Notes under the pieces: generated by a model
Database searches by the model: none
What the model was told of the DNA's origin: nothing
What the model saw: only the letters and a program-made list of their open reading frames with translations
From: an uncultured Bryobacterales bacterium
Lineage (GTDB): Bacteria > Acidobacteriota > Terriglobia > Bryobacterales > UBA6623
Length of the DNA: 64,000 nt
Direction of reading: 5' to 3'
Assembly: GCA_951813065.1 (NCBI GenBank)
Contig: CATOTH010000003.1
Location: forward strand, 152,559 to 216,558
Shown: positions 29,132 to 39,109 of the stretch, one piece after another
Layout of the letters: each line of letters begins with the position of its first letter
How positions within the stretch are numbered: position 1 is the stretch's first letter
Made by a program: the position numbers and the translations under genes

Positions 29132-32029
29132 CTAGAAGTGGTAACGCAGCCCGATCTGCAGCACGCGCCCGCCGCGAGAGCCGATGATCTTGCCGGCATT
29201 GGCGTTCCTGGCGTGCTCCGGACCGATCTCCGTATCGGGATCATTCCAGTTTCCCTGGTTGAGGAAGTTGAAACTCTGAACAAGAAGCTCCACGCTCTGC
29301 TGTCTTGTCAGCGGGAGGCGCTTGGTCACGGCAATGTCATGGTAGCGATACGGCGGATTGCGCAGTGTCGGATGGGTCCGCGAAACATTGCCCAGCGAAA
29401 AGTCGGGCGGATCGACGAACGCGTTCGGGTTGAACCATGCTTCGGGTCCGGGCTCTGCAACGCGTGGATCCTCCCCTGGAACGGCGTTGACCCGCAAGTA
29501 GGGGATGATGCCGCCCGTATTGTTGAATAGCGGCTCAAGGGTGATCGGATCGCCGCCGTACCAGTTGGTGAATCCACTCACCGACCAATCTGAGAGCAGC
29601 CCCCGCAGTACTCTGGGCCGGGAGAGCATTGCCCGGCCCGGTCCGAACGGAAGCTCGTACGTATAGCTGAGACTGAAGCGCTGCGGACGCAAGCCTCTGC
29701 TCAGCGCCCAAGCACTGGAGCGCTCGTGCGGGTTTTGAATGCCGTTGCCGGAGTAATCGTCCCAGCGGCTACGGTAGGAGTATTCGAGGTCCAGGCTGAG
29801 CCCGTCCCCAGTGCGCTTTTGCAAGGCGACGACAGCCGTGTCGTAGCGATACCGTCCACCAGGGTATTGATAGTTCATCCGGATTTGCTGGAAGTGAGGG
29901 AAGGGGCGCAGAGACCGCCGGAAGGTTTCATCGTTGAGGCGGTCCCGATACCCCAAGACCTCGATCGGTGCCTGGTTGAGACCCGCGATATGCCCCCCGA
30001 TCAGCATGTCCCTGCCGTGATACGTCCGCCCGCTGGCCCGAACTGTCAACCTCTTCGGCAGCTTATGCTCGATCTCCAGCGTCGCGTAGTTCATCGTCGG
30101 CTGGGCATCCGTCCTGGGGATCATGTCCACGTCGGTGCCGTTCGCGAAGTCTGCTCGCAGATCCGGCAACGGATTCGCCAATTGCGGGAAGCCTTTGGCG
30201 AGCGTCACGGCGGGTACGAGCTGGCGGTTGGGTGAAACCGGGAACCGACGCCCGGTGAACCCTTGAGTCCCAAACGGTCCAGTGCGCAACGCGATGCCGG
30301 AGTAATAGCGATAAAAGGAACCGCGGACGACAGTGGCCCGATCAGCGGTCGGACTCCACGAAACGCTAATGCGCGGCTCGGCTCGAACCCGGTAAGGCTG
30401 GAATGCGCGCCGCTGGCCATCCCGGTTCGCAAACACGAGCGCACCAAGTGTTCCGGTCGCGGGATTTGCAACATCCGGGTCGAACGTCGACTGACGGTCG
30501 AACTTCTCCGTTCGGGGACTGGCAGCATCCACAGTCAGGCGAATGCTCAGGGTGAGGTTCGGGAGAACCTGCCACCGGTTGGCAATCGAGTTCTGGAACG
30601 AGCGGCGGCGAATGTAGGCCGGCTGGGGCTGGTCGGTGGCTTGGGCACGCCACGCCTGGCCTAGCAGGAAGGTCGCAAAACCGTCCCCGGTGTTCGTAAT
30701 TCCTGGCAATCCCGTGATGCGATCGCTAAATGAGAAGCTCCCGGAAGGGGCATCCAACTCATGCGTGCCCCAATCGAGGGCCCGCGAGTCGCTCGCAATC
30801 GTCCACGTGTGATTCCCCTTGCGAACGATCAACGTGCTATCGAACTCGACGACGGTCTGCGCGTTCCGCAAGTAGGACCGTGTTGACGGACCGAGCCCAG
30901 CGTATCGCTGCACGCGAAGGGCCGGAAAGACCACTCCGGTGACTCCCTCCAGACCGATTTCGGATGGCAGGTCGCGCTCGCTCTCGAATGAATTCGTCTC
31001 GACGGTCTCCAAATTGGCTTCGATCCGACCGCGGAGGGTCACGTTGGAGGTCAGATTGGCCGAGTCCGACAGTTCCACGCCGCGATTCTTGAACATGCGG
31101 TCGGGACGACTCAGGTTGCCTGCGGTGGGGTAGAGGTCCGGCGTCTCGTGGAAGCCGTCGGAGGCGTTTAGCCTGAGTGTGATTTTCTGTAATTCGCCGA
31201 GGTTGTGGTCCACTCGAGCGATGAAGCCGTCCGGCGAATTTCGTTCGGAGGGATTGGTCCAGTAATTGTTCCTCAGGAATGGTCCGACGCTGGTGTTGGG
31301 CTGGGGGTAATGGGCGCTTGCAGTCTCCGCCACACGGTCGACCTGCGGTGCGGGAATGCGATTCAGCGGGAAGGGATCCCGGAGGTACCGGAGATTCGAT
31401 CGACTTACCGGGCGGGACGGGTCGTACCGCGGATTGCGACGGGTCGAGGCAGGATCGTAGATCGTGAGCGGCCGGCCAGCTCGGTTCACGAGATCTGAGA
31501 AGTCCGCGATCCGCTGCTGAGCGGTTGGCAGCGTCAGCAAGTATGACCGGCCCACGCGCTCGCGCGTCCCCTCGTACGAGAACGTGAAGAACGAGGTACC
31601 GCGGCCGTTGTAGATCCCGGGAATCACGACCGGGCCGTTCACTGTAAATCCGAACTGGTTTCGACGGCGCAGGTTGCGGTCCCCGCCCCGCTGCACCACT
31701 TCATGCGGTACGGCGTCGAGGATGTCGTTGCGGAAGTACTCGAACAAGCGGCCGTGCCAGGAGCTCGCGCGACCCTGGGCCTGCTTGATGGGTTGTTCAG
31801 TCCCGCGCTGGTCCGGTCTCAGGCCGGCACTCCTGGTGACCCGCCGAAAGACTTGGATCGCTTGGCGGACGCCCTCCAGTTCGATCCCGTCACCACCTCG
31901 GGAAGCCCGCTCTAGGGACGGGCCGAGCTCGCTACTGACTGCAGGCGCGGACGGGCCTTGGCTTGCGGCTGGAACAACCCACGAGAGTCCGAGGAAAATA
32001 GAGACGAAAACCAGAGACTTCAAGCGCAA
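29132..32029 (-). CDS. Oar-like TonB-dependent outer-membrane beta-barrel lacking plug and carboxypeptidase-regulatory domain
   Basis: About 965 residues. I start at TTG 32029 because GGAGGAGGT ends 4 bases before it; the in-frame ATG 32044 contains that Shine-Dalgarno in its own codons. TTG 32023 is also possible. After a signal peptide (KSLVFVSIFLGLSWVVPAASQ) and about 60 unassigned residues, the sequence enters the Oar-type barrel directly at WHGRLFEYFRNDILDA, RRNQFGFTVNGPV and TSFFTFSYEGTRERVG, and ends ILQIGLRYHF, a normal barrel C-terminus. The carboxypeptidase-regulatory and plug domains of the relative at 35501 are missing. Co-transcribed with the VWA gene. Confidence 0.87.
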   Translation of the reverse strand: MRLKSLVFVSIFLGLSWVVPAASQGPSAPAVSSELGPSLERASRGGDGIELEGVRQAIQVFRRVTRSAGLRPDQRGTEQPIKQAQGRASSWHGRLFEYFRNDILDAVPHEVVQRGGDRNLRRRNQFGFTVNGPVVIPGIYNGRGTSFFTFSYEGTRERVGRSYLLTLPTAQQRIADFSDLVNRAGRPLTIYDPASTRRNPRYDPSRPVSRSNLRYLRDPFPLNRIPAPQVDRVAETASAHYPQPNTSVGPFLRNNYWTNPSERNSPDGFIARVDHNLGELQKITLRLNASDGFHETPDLYPTAGNLSRPDRMFKNRGVELSDSANLTSNVTLRGRIEANLETVETNSFESERDLPSEIGLEGVTGVVFPALRVQRYAGLGPSTRSYLRNAQTVVEFDSTLIVRKGNHTWTIASDSRALDWGTHELDAPSGSFSFSDRITGLPGITNTGDGFATFLLGQAWRAQATDQPQPAYIRRRSFQNSIANRWQVLPNLTLSIRLTVDAASPRTEKFDRQSTFDPDVANPATGTLGALVFANRDGQRRAFQPYRVRAEPRISVSWSPTADRATVVRGSFYRYYSGIALRTGPFGTQGFTGRRFPVSPNRQLVPAVTLAKGFPQLANPLPDLRADFANGTDVDMIPRTDAQPTMNYATLEIEHKLPKRLTVRASGRTYHGRDMLIGGHIAGLNQAPIEVLGYRDRLNDETFRRSLRPFPHFQQIRMNYQYPGGRYRYDTAVVALQKRTGDGLSLDLEYSYRSRWDDYSGNGIQNPHERSSAWALSRGLRPQRFSLSYTYELPFGPGRAMLSRPRVLRGLLSDWSVSGFTNWYGGDPITLEPLFNNTGGIIPYLRVNAVPGEDPRVAEPGPEAWFNPNAFVDPPDFSLGNVSRTHPTLRNPPYRYHDIAVTKRLPLTRQQSVELLVQSFNFLNQGNWNDPDTEIGPEHARNANAGKIIGSRGGRVLQIGLRYHF

Positions 32030-32241
32030 GCGTACCTCCTCCATTACTAGATTAGACTAACTTGTTTGCGATTGCGGAGAAAGATTCCGCCTCCGGGGCA
32101 TCCGAGCCTCCAGCCGTGCCGACGCAAAACCGGCGCTGCCCAGCTACCCGCATCGACGACCGTCGTCTCGGACAAGAGACAGCCCGAGCGGTCTCCTCAG
32201 ACGGGAGGGTTGCGCTCAATTCACTTGCTATCCTTGCGCCC

Positions 32242-33798
32242 GTGACGCCTGTCGCCCTAGTCCTCCTCGCGCTGCTGGTAGCAGCCCCCTCGCAGTCGCA
32301 AGAGCCGTTGGCTGGGCGCAAGCCGAACATCGTGCTGATCTTGGCCGACGACCTCAGCTATCGCGACTTGAGCATTTGGGGGCAGACCCGCTTCTCGACT
32401 CCCAATCTGGACCGACTTGCCGCGGAGGGATTGCGTTTCACGCAGGGATACGCCGGTGCGCCGGAGTGCGCGCCGTCGCGCGGCACGCTCATGACGGGCC
32501 TCCACACGGGACATGCACCGATCCGGGACAACCGGAGTGCCCGCGGACAGGATCACCTCGCGGATTCCGACACTACGATTGCCGAGGTCTTGAAGCAGTC
32601 CGGATACGCGACGGGTTTCTTCGGAAAATGGGGAATCGGGCTACCGGGCACTCCGGGTACACCCGACAAACAGGGCTTTGACGAGGCGTTCGGGTTTTAT
32701 GACCAACGCCGCGCGCACACCTTCTTCCCCCGCTATCTCTTCCGCAACGGGCGGAAGATCGATTACCCGGGGAATCTTGGCTTCGATATGGCCCATATGT
32801 ACGAGGACAACGGGACCCCTGCGGCATCCAGGGATTCGGCGGAACACTACGACAGTGACGGCCGCCTAATCCCGGCGGGCATCCCGGACCGCTCGAAGGC
32901 GGTCTACTCCGAGGCCGTGATCGAGGACGCCGCGATCGACTTCGTTAGACGCAACGCGGAGTGGCCGTTCTTCCTGTACTTCGCAACCCAGCTTCCCCAC
33001 GGCCCGGTTGTGACCGACAGCCTCGGACTGCTCCTGAACCGCTCGGACTTCCCTACTACGGCGCACAAGGAATGGGCGTCGATGGTGATGCGGATTGACG
33101 AATTCGCGGGCGAGCTGACCGCCTTGCTGGGGCAACTCGGAATCCTGGATCAAACGCTCATTCTGTTCGCCTCCGACAACGGCTACTCGATGTGCGGGTA
33201 CTTTGCCCGCGGAAACCAAGGGACGAATTGGCCGGACGATCCGTTCTTTCGCAACAAGGGACCCTTCCGGGGAGGGAAATTCTCCTTGATGGAAGGCGGG
33301 ATCCGCATCCCGTTCTTCGCGAACTGGCCAGGCGCAATCCCAGCTGGTGTTTCCGGCACGCCCGTCTGGCTGGTCGACCTGCTGCCCACATTCGCGGAAC
33401 TGGCGGGCGTGGCATCCTCAGCTCCTCCTAACGACGGTGTCAGCCTCGTTCCGCTCTTCAGCGGCGATCCAGGCAGCTTTCCCGCGGCTAGGGCTCTGTA
33501 CTGGGAAAACGCCCGCGAGCAGGCGGTGCGCAAGGGACCCTGGAAAGCGTACAGGCCGACTCCTGACGATCCGATGGAACTGTTCCTGATCGAAGAAGAC
33601 ATCCACTGCGAACGGAACCTGGCCTCCGCCTATCCGGATGTCGTGTCAGAGATGGCGCGCATCATGCAACGGTCTCATATCGACCACCCTTGGTACTGGA
33701 ATCCTCACGAGACTCGGGAGGAATTCCGGCGGAAAGAGTCCCGCGCTGCCGAACTGGGGCAATTGCAGTTGGCGAGGCAGGCGAACTCGGGCCCGTGA
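32242..33798 (+). CDS. Secreted type I sulfatase, second copy
   Basis: 518 residues from GTG 32242, chosen because it leads straight into a hydrophobic signal (VALVLLALLVAAPSQSQ). The frame is open back to TTG 32062, but that would leave almost no room for promoters between this gene and the divergent receptor gene. The start is uncertain. Sulfatase motifs: NIVLILADDLSYRDLSIWG, formylglycine motif CAPSR at 76-80, GFFGKWGIGLPGTPGTPDKQG and LFASDNGYSMCGYF. It resembles arylsulfatase A-like hydrolases of sulfated glycans. Confidence 0.93.
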   Translation: MTPVALVLLALLVAAPSQSQEPLAGRKPNIVLILADDLSYRDLSIWGQTRFSTPNLDRLAAEGLRFTQGYAGAPECAPSRGTLMTGLHTGHAPIRDNRSARGQDHLADSDTTIAEVLKQSGYATGFFGKWGIGLPGTPGTPDKQGFDEAFGFYDQRRAHTFFPRYLFRNGRKIDYPGNLGFDMAHMYEDNGTPAASRDSAEHYDSDGRLIPAGIPDRSKAVYSEAVIEDAAIDFVRRNAEWPFFLYFATQLPHGPVVTDSLGLLLNRSDFPTTAHKEWASMVMRIDEFAGELTALLGQLGILDQTLILFASDNGYSMCGYFARGNQGTNWPDDPFFRNKGPFRGGKFSLMEGGIRIPFFANWPGAIPAGVSGTPVWLVDLLPTFAELAGVASSAPPNDGVSLVPLFSGDPGSFPAARALYWENAREQAVRKGPWKAYRPTPDDPMELFLIEEDIHCERNLASAYPDVVSEMARIMQRSHIDHPWYWNPHETREEFRRKESRAAELGQLQLARQANSGP

Positions 33799-33890
33799 TC
33801 GAACGGGCGGATCAAGTACCGATGCGTGCCAACTCGTCCTGGCCGGCTGACGCGACCTCGTTCCGGTGGGACCCGGTAGCGAGGCCCCGG

Positions 33891-35213
33891 TCAGATGAAG
33901 CCGTTTGCCTTCAGCAGGTCCCGCGCGAGCAATGCCTGCTCGGTCAGAATCGCCCGGACGGTCTCGACGTCCCCTGCTTGTGTCGCCTCGTCGAGCTCCT
34001 TCCCACTCTCCACCGCCTCCTCGACTCGCCCCTCGAGGCCGCCGCCCCACGCCAAGCTGATATAGGTCCACCGCAGCAGTTCCGTGTAGTAATGCAAGCG
34101 GTCCTCGCTGAGATCCTGTTCTTCCCAGCGGAGCAAGATCTCCACCACTTCCTCTGCACGGGTCTTGGCAGTCGAACTCGGAACATAACCCTGTTCATCC
34201 GCGGTTTTGACCCTTAACACTCGATCCGCCACGGCGCCCTGGGAGCGCGCATGCGCCATGAAGGCCTCGACGCCTTCCCGGTCCCGCACACTCCCATCGG
34301 GGAAAAAGAACCCCTGAAGGTGCTTAAAGCGAGTGGATCCGATCGAGGCCTCGAATAGCGAAAACCCAATGTTCCGTGGAGCGAAGAAGGCGATCACATC
34401 TTCGTAAGCCTGGAAGAACCCCGGTCCCCCGACTTCGTTGGCAATGATGGGCTTGTTGCCGTGCCGAGCCGAGATCTCGCGCATTGATTCGGTCCAGACC
34501 TCCCGGTTGCGATCAAAGATCCCGTAGGGATGGTAGGAAAGGACGTCCACCCAGGCCGCCGTGGCCTCATTCCCCTTGGCGTGAGCCCAGCCAATGGTAA
34601 TCGGGCGGTCCGGGTCGAGCGATTTGACCAGCTTCGCGTAGTGCTCGAGCCAGTCCTGGATTCCCTCGCCGGCAGGCTCGTTCATGATGTCCCACATTGC
34701 GACGGTTGGATCTCCGTACGCGGCCTCGATCAACGCCCGCACGTATTCGTCACCCTGAGCGCGAAAGGCCGGGTTCTGGACGCGTTCGTAGCCCGGATTG
34801 GCCACCCAGTCGTCGAGGTCCTCGTAGCTCGCGCGCGCGTCTCCGAAGCAGGAATCCCAGAGTATGGGCATGACGGACAGGCCGTGCCGACGGGCAAGCC
34901 CGAGAAAGTCCTTGAACTTGGCGACGAAACCCTCCTTCTCGACGTCGTACACGACCCAGGCCAGCCAGACGCGGACGTTGTTGGCTCCGACGCTCTTGAT
35001 GTAGCCGAGTTCCCGGTCGATGCGCTCAGAGTCGTACAGACGCCACATCGCCACATCCGAAGGGGCGTAACTGGCGATGTAGTTCAATCCCCGAAGGTTG
35101 CTGTAGTCCGGCTCGAACTGTTCCAGCGGAGGCAGCCCAGCAGGTTCTCTCGCAGCAGGGTCACCACAGCCAGCAACCAGCATTAGCGTCAGGCTGACGA
35201 TCAGGATTTTCAT
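33891..35213 (-). CDS. GH-A-clan (cellulase/GH5-like) glycosidase lipoprotein
   Basis: 440 residues from ATG 35213, with AAGGA upstream. The N-terminus is a lipoprotein signal with lipobox LVAGC (Cys16), so the enzyme is membrane-tethered. The TIM barrel begins GLNYIASYAPSDVAMW and matches a family often annotated as cellulase-like glycosylhydrolase. Candidate acid/base Glu179 in WDIMNEP and nucleophile Glu260 in IIANEVGGPG are both present. A helical C-terminal module of about 120 residues follows (EEVVEILLRWEEQDLSED). The same barrel plus helical module recurs in the fusions at 42242 and 44293. Divergent from the TonB-receptor gene, with a shared regulatory region. Confidence 0.9.
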   Translation of the reverse strand: MKILIVSLTLMLVAGCGDPAAREPAGLPPLEQFEPDYSNLRGLNYIASYAPSDVAMWRLYDSERIDRELGYIKSVGANNVRVWLAWVVYDVEKEGFVAKFKDFLGLARRHGLSVMPILWDSCFGDARASYEDLDDWVANPGYERVQNPAFRAQGDEYVRALIEAAYGDPTVAMWDIMNEPAGEGIQDWLEHYAKLVKSLDPDRPITIGWAHAKGNEATAAWVDVLSYHPYGIFDRNREVWTESMREISARHGNKPIIANEVGGPGFFQAYEDVIAFFAPRNIGFSLFEASIGSTRFKHLQGFFFPDGSVRDREGVEAFMAHARSQGAVADRVLRVKTADEQGYVPSSTAKTRAEEVVEILLRWEEQDLSEDRLHYYTELLRWTYISLAWGGGLEGRVEEAVESGKELDEATQAGDVETVRAILTEQALLARDLLKANGFI

Positions 35214-35315
35214 GAGCAGTCCTTCTTCGATATCCCGACGCAGGTAATTGTAGAGCAAGTGAGCCAAGCCAAGAAACCGGCTGAGCAGTGAGGCTACAAG
35301 TTCTTGTTCCAAGCA

Positions 35316-35343
35316 TTGACAGATCTGGATATCCGGATATACT
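35316..35343 (+). promoter_or_regulatory. Sigma70-type promoter of the TonB-receptor gene
   Basis: TTGACA (35316-35321), 16-bp spacer, TATACT (35338-35343): the best -35/-10 pair I found in the window. It directs transcription towards the receptor gene at 35501 and leaves a leader of about 150 bases. A 12-bp palindrome overlaps its spacer and -10. Confidence 0.55.
35329..35340. promoter_or_regulatory. Perfect 12-bp palindrome overlapping the -10 (operator candidate)
   Basis: ATATCCGGATAT is its own reverse complement and covers the spacer and first bases of the -10 of the promoter at 35316-35343. A dimeric repressor bound here would block the receptor promoter. It also lies about 115 bp upstream of the divergent glycosidase lipoprotein. 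Confidence 0.45.
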
Positions 35344-35500
35344 TCGGATGGATTGGAAGGCGATGGAGATAAGGTCTGCAATGGCCAAACTCAGTCAAGC
35401 GTCACGAGTCGCGGTGTATCTCACCGCCGGCTTGCGGAAGCCCCGATTGGAGAATCGCCGGTCCGGACTCGTGGCCTTCGATCCGTGATGGAGGGGAACC

Positions 35501-38500
35501 ATGCTTCAAAAGACCTTGACTTCGTGCTTGGCTCTTGTTCTTGGAGCCGTGCTGGCGTCGGACCTGATGGCCCAGGGCAGGATCGTCGGCACTGTCTTCG
35601 ACGACACCCAGAGTGTCGTTCCCGGTGTCTCCGTGACGGCCACGCACGAGCAGACGAATATCGCCTACAACTTTGAGACGAACGAGAGCGGAAAGTACGA
35701 TCTCCCGAGTCTCCCGACAGGTCCGTACATGGTTCGGGCGGAACTGACGGGGTTCAAGGCGAGCGAGGCGCGGATGATTGTCGAGATTGCGCAGGTGACA
35801 CAGCAGGACTTCACCCTAGAGCTTGGCGCCCTACAGGACACGGTCACGGTGTCGGCGGAAGCGCAGGCGCCCCTGCTACAAGCCGAGTCTCCGGAGATCG
35901 GCCAGGTGATCACCAACCGCCTGATTCTGGAACTGCCACTCAATGGCCGGAACTTCGAGCAGTTGGCCACGCTGGGCACGGGAGTCTATGGGGCTCCGGG
36001 CGGCTTGGTTGTCGTCAACGGAGCCCGTCCCACACAGGCTATCCATCAGATCGACAATATGAGCACGAACACGATTCTGAACGGCCGCAACCAAGCGCGC
36101 CCGTCGATTGAAACCCTTCAGGAGTTCAAGCTCCAGAGCAGCACCTTCGCAGCCGAGCACGGACGCGCCCCGGGAATCATCAATGTCAGTACCCGCTCGG
36201 GCAACAATCGCTTCTACGGCAACGTATACGAGTTCTTCCGGAACGATGTCGTCTCGGCCAACAACTTCTTCGAGAACCAGCGTGCAAATCCCCGCAAGAC
36301 CCCACTGAACCGCAACCAATTCGGGACCACGTTCAGCGGTCCGATTGTCCGAAACCGGACATTCTTCTTTGCTAACTACGAGGGCCAACGCATGTATCGC
36401 GGCAGCACCATCAATGGCACCGTCCCGACTCCGATGCAGAAGGCCGGAGATTTCTCTCAGACTCCGGGAGTGGCGGTATTGCTGGACTTCATGAGCCCGC
36501 TGCCGCCGGGATTCCCGATCCCGTACGCGCCCTTTCCGGGAAACAAGATCCCCGCGACCAGGATCCATCCCACCTATGAGTACTTCAAGGACTGGTGGCC
36601 TGAACCAAACTCATCCGCCTCGCGCTTTATCTCCTCACCAAGAGCGACCGTTGACAACAACCAATTCTCCAATCGATCGGATCATCACTTCTCGTCATCA
36701 GACCGCATCTGGGCCCGGTACTTCTTTTCAAAAGGATTTACCAGGAATCGAGGCTGGGGAACCCGTCCGGACCTGATTGGAGGGAACACGGTTGACAACG
36801 CGTTGCATCAAGTCGCCGCTCATTGGAACCACACCTTTTCGCCATCGCTGCTGCTTGATGTTTCCTGGGGCTACATGAGCGCCCGGGCGTCGAACGTTGG
36901 CACCGGCGTCTGTTTCCAGGAAGACGGCTGTACGAATCACACTGTGGAGTCCGGAATCGGAGGGATGGACTTCGGGTCGAAGTTTTATCCGGGCACTCCC
37001 ACCCTGTTCTTCTCTGGCGCGTTCCTCAATGATTTCAATTGGGCGTCACCGCTCCGGACTACGGCTCAGAACCATTCGCTCAAAGCCAACACCACCTGGG
37101 TCAAGGGCAAGCACACCATCCGGGGCGGGGTTGACTTCCTGACCCAGGGTCTGCCGGGTGCGACTCCCTTGGGGGCAAGAGGCGTTTTCACCTTCTTGGG
37201 AGCATCCACCCTGTTCGCCAACAATTGGCCTGACTTTGTGATGGGCACTCCAACAATTGCCCAACGCGCCGCCCCGAGGACAGGCGCAGGATCCGAGCGG
37301 GACACCTTCCAGTTCTTCGTGCAAGACGACTTCAAGATCACTCCGAGGCTCACGCTGAACCTCGGAGTGCGTTATGACTTCAACTTCGCGCCCGTCCCGA
37401 TGGGGGCGGGAGGAGCGGTCGACACCAAGACCGGCAAGGTCATTTTCGCCGACGTCAATGGTGATGGCGTTCCCAGCCCCGCCTTCTCACCCTCGCTGCC
37501 GATATTGCTTCCGTTGATCGGTGAAGAAAATCTGGTGTCGTCCACCGAACTAGGGCTGCACCCATCGTTTGTGAATACGGATCACAACAATTTCGCGCCT
37601 CGAATCGGACTCGCCTGGAGACCGTTCCAGAAGACCGTGATCCGGACTGGCTACGGCCTGTACTACTTGGTGGACATTGTTGGCAATATCGCCACATTCT
37701 TCAGCCAAGCCCCCCCATTCTCCCTGGTGGAGGTTCAGAACAACTTGAACAATGTCGGCCGAGGCCCTTTCTGGACCTTCGAGAACATGTACACGAACCT
37801 GGATGAACTACGCGCGATCCCACCCAACTGGACTGCAGTCGGAATTAACCCGGACACGCACACTCCCTACGAGAACCAGTACAGCTTCAGTATCCAACAT
37901 CAGTTGAACAGGAGCCTGGTCTTTGAAATTGGATATGTCGGAAAGACATCCGTCCACCTGCAGAGCAACCGCCCCATAGCGCTTCCGGAGACCCGGCCCG
38001 CTTTCGTGCCTCCTGGCCTCACACTGGTGACCCAAGAAGCCAACAATAACTACAACTCGCTCCAGACCAGATTGGAGAAACGCTATTCCGGCGGTCTGGC
38101 CTTCCTGGCTTCCTACACTTGGTCGAAGACGATCGACATCGCGAGCGGAAACCTGGGCAACCCGGGCGCGGCAAATGCCCAAAGGGGTTTGGCCGACTAC
38201 GACATTCCTCACCGTTTCGTCTTCAGTTCGACCTTCGACCTGCCATTCGGACGGGAACGGAGGTGGTTGAATTCTGCCAGTAGTCTCGTGAATGCCGTCT
38301 TGGGCGGCTGGCAGGTAAGCGCCATCGGGCAGTACCAGAGTGGCAGGGTCTTCAACGTGACCTGGGCTGGTGGCAACACCGGGGCAGGTCCTATCTCCAT
38401 CGCAGCTCGCCCCGATCGCGTCAAGGACGGAAGCAAGGACAATCCCACCCCCGAGGAATGGTTCGACACCTCCGCCTTTGCCCCTCACATGAAGCCTCCA

Positions 38501-38782
38501 AATCCTGACAATCCGGGTTTCTTCCTGCCCGAGGAGGGGAACGCCGGTAGGAATTTCCTGCGCTCCGATGGGCTCAACAACTGGGACATTGGGATCAACA
38601 AGAACTTCTACTGGGGCGAGAACGACCATTATCGGGTGCAGTTCCGCGCGGAAATGTTCAATGCCTTCAATACGCCCCGCTTCGGGCAACCGGTGACGCG
38701 GTTGGGGACGCCGAACGCAGGCCGAGTGTTTTCGGCCGGGCCAGCGCGGCAGGTGCAGTTCGCGTTGAAGTTCTACTACTAG
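35501..38782 (+). CDS. Oar-like TonB-dependent receptor with carboxypeptidase-regulatory domain
   Basis: 1093 residues; GGAGGGG upstream of ATG. Sec signal (LTSCLALVLGAVLASDLMAQ), then a CarboxypepD_reg-like Ig domain (about 26-105: RIVGTVFDDTQSVVPGVSV, GKYDLPSLPTGPYMV), plug (about 120-230: LILELPLNGRNFEQL, INVSTRSGNN) and a long barrel (YEFFRNDVVSANNFF, FAPRIGLAWRPF, YNSLQTRLEKRYSGG) ending VQFALKFYY. It should import an oligomeric ligand across the outer membrane using TonB/ExbBD, which are not encoded here. No SusD partner is present, as usual in Acidobacteriota. Its position before four hydrolases suggests uptake of their products. Confidence 0.95.
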   Translation: MLQKTLTSCLALVLGAVLASDLMAQGRIVGTVFDDTQSVVPGVSVTATHEQTNIAYNFETNESGKYDLPSLPTGPYMVRAELTGFKASEARMIVEIAQVTQQDFTLELGALQDTVTVSAEAQAPLLQAESPEIGQVITNRLILELPLNGRNFEQLATLGTGVYGAPGGLVVVNGARPTQAIHQIDNMSTNTILNGRNQARPSIETLQEFKLQSSTFAAEHGRAPGIINVSTRSGNNRFYGNVYEFFRNDVVSANNFFENQRANPRKTPLNRNQFGTTFSGPIVRNRTFFFANYEGQRMYRGSTINGTVPTPMQKAGDFSQTPGVAVLLDFMSPLPPGFPIPYAPFPGNKIPATRIHPTYEYFKDWWPEPNSSASRFISSPRATVDNNQFSNRSDHHFSSSDRIWARYFFSKGFTRNRGWGTRPDLIGGNTVDNALHQVAAHWNHTFSPSLLLDVSWGYMSARASNVGTGVCFQEDGCTNHTVESGIGGMDFGSKFYPGTPTLFFSGAFLNDFNWASPLRTTAQNHSLKANTTWVKGKHTIRGGVDFLTQGLPGATPLGARGVFTFLGASTLFANNWPDFVMGTPTIAQRAAPRTGAGSERDTFQFFVQDDFKITPRLTLNLGVRYDFNFAPVPMGAGGAVDTKTGKVIFADVNGDGVPSPAFSPSLPILLPLIGEENLVSSTELGLHPSFVNTDHNNFAPRIGLAWRPFQKTVIRTGYGLYYLVDIVGNIATFFSQAPPFSLVEVQNNLNNVGRGPFWTFENMYTNLDELRAIPPNWTAVGINPDTHTPYENQYSFSIQHQLNRSLVFEIGYVGKTSVHLQSNRPIALPETRPAFVPPGLTLVTQEANNNYNSLQTRLEKRYSGGLAFLASYTWSKTIDIASGNLGNPGAANAQRGLADYDIPHRFVFSSTFDLPFGRERRWLNSASSLVNAVLGGWQVSAIGQYQSGRVFNVTWAGGNTGAGPISIAARPDRVKDGSKDNPTPEEWFDTSAFAPHMKPPNPDNPGFFLPEEGNAGRNFLRSDGLNNWDIGINKNFYWGENDHYRVQFRAEMFNAFNTPRFGQPVTRLGTPNAGRVFSAGPARQVQFALKFYY

Positions 38783-39109
38783 CCATGGTAGCCGGGGCTC
38801 TTGAGACCGCAGTGGTCGGAAGTCAGGAATCCCGGCAGCAGGTCCGGTGCTTTCTTGCTCGACGCTCGCCAGTCGAATCGCCCGTTCACTCCATTCGACA
38901 TCTCGCGAAACACGGCGGCTCCAAGATCAACTTGGGAAGACCCGACCCCGTGGTTGACACCTGAGTGACTCGGCACGAAGCCAGACCGGCCTATGAGAAA
39001 TGCCGTCAAGACTTCTATGTTCAATACTGATCTACCTGCCGCCGCAGTGCTATCGCCCCGATCCGGCGCCTCCGACAGACCTGCCGAAATTCCCGCACAG
39101 TTGAGCGAA
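38783..39109. other. Intergenic, 327 bp
   Basis: Separates the receptor from the hydrolase operon. A TTGACA occurs near 38952 but has no -10 at a suitable distance. The longer open frame of the next gene starts inside this stretch (38993). No other gene supported. Confidence 0.45.
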
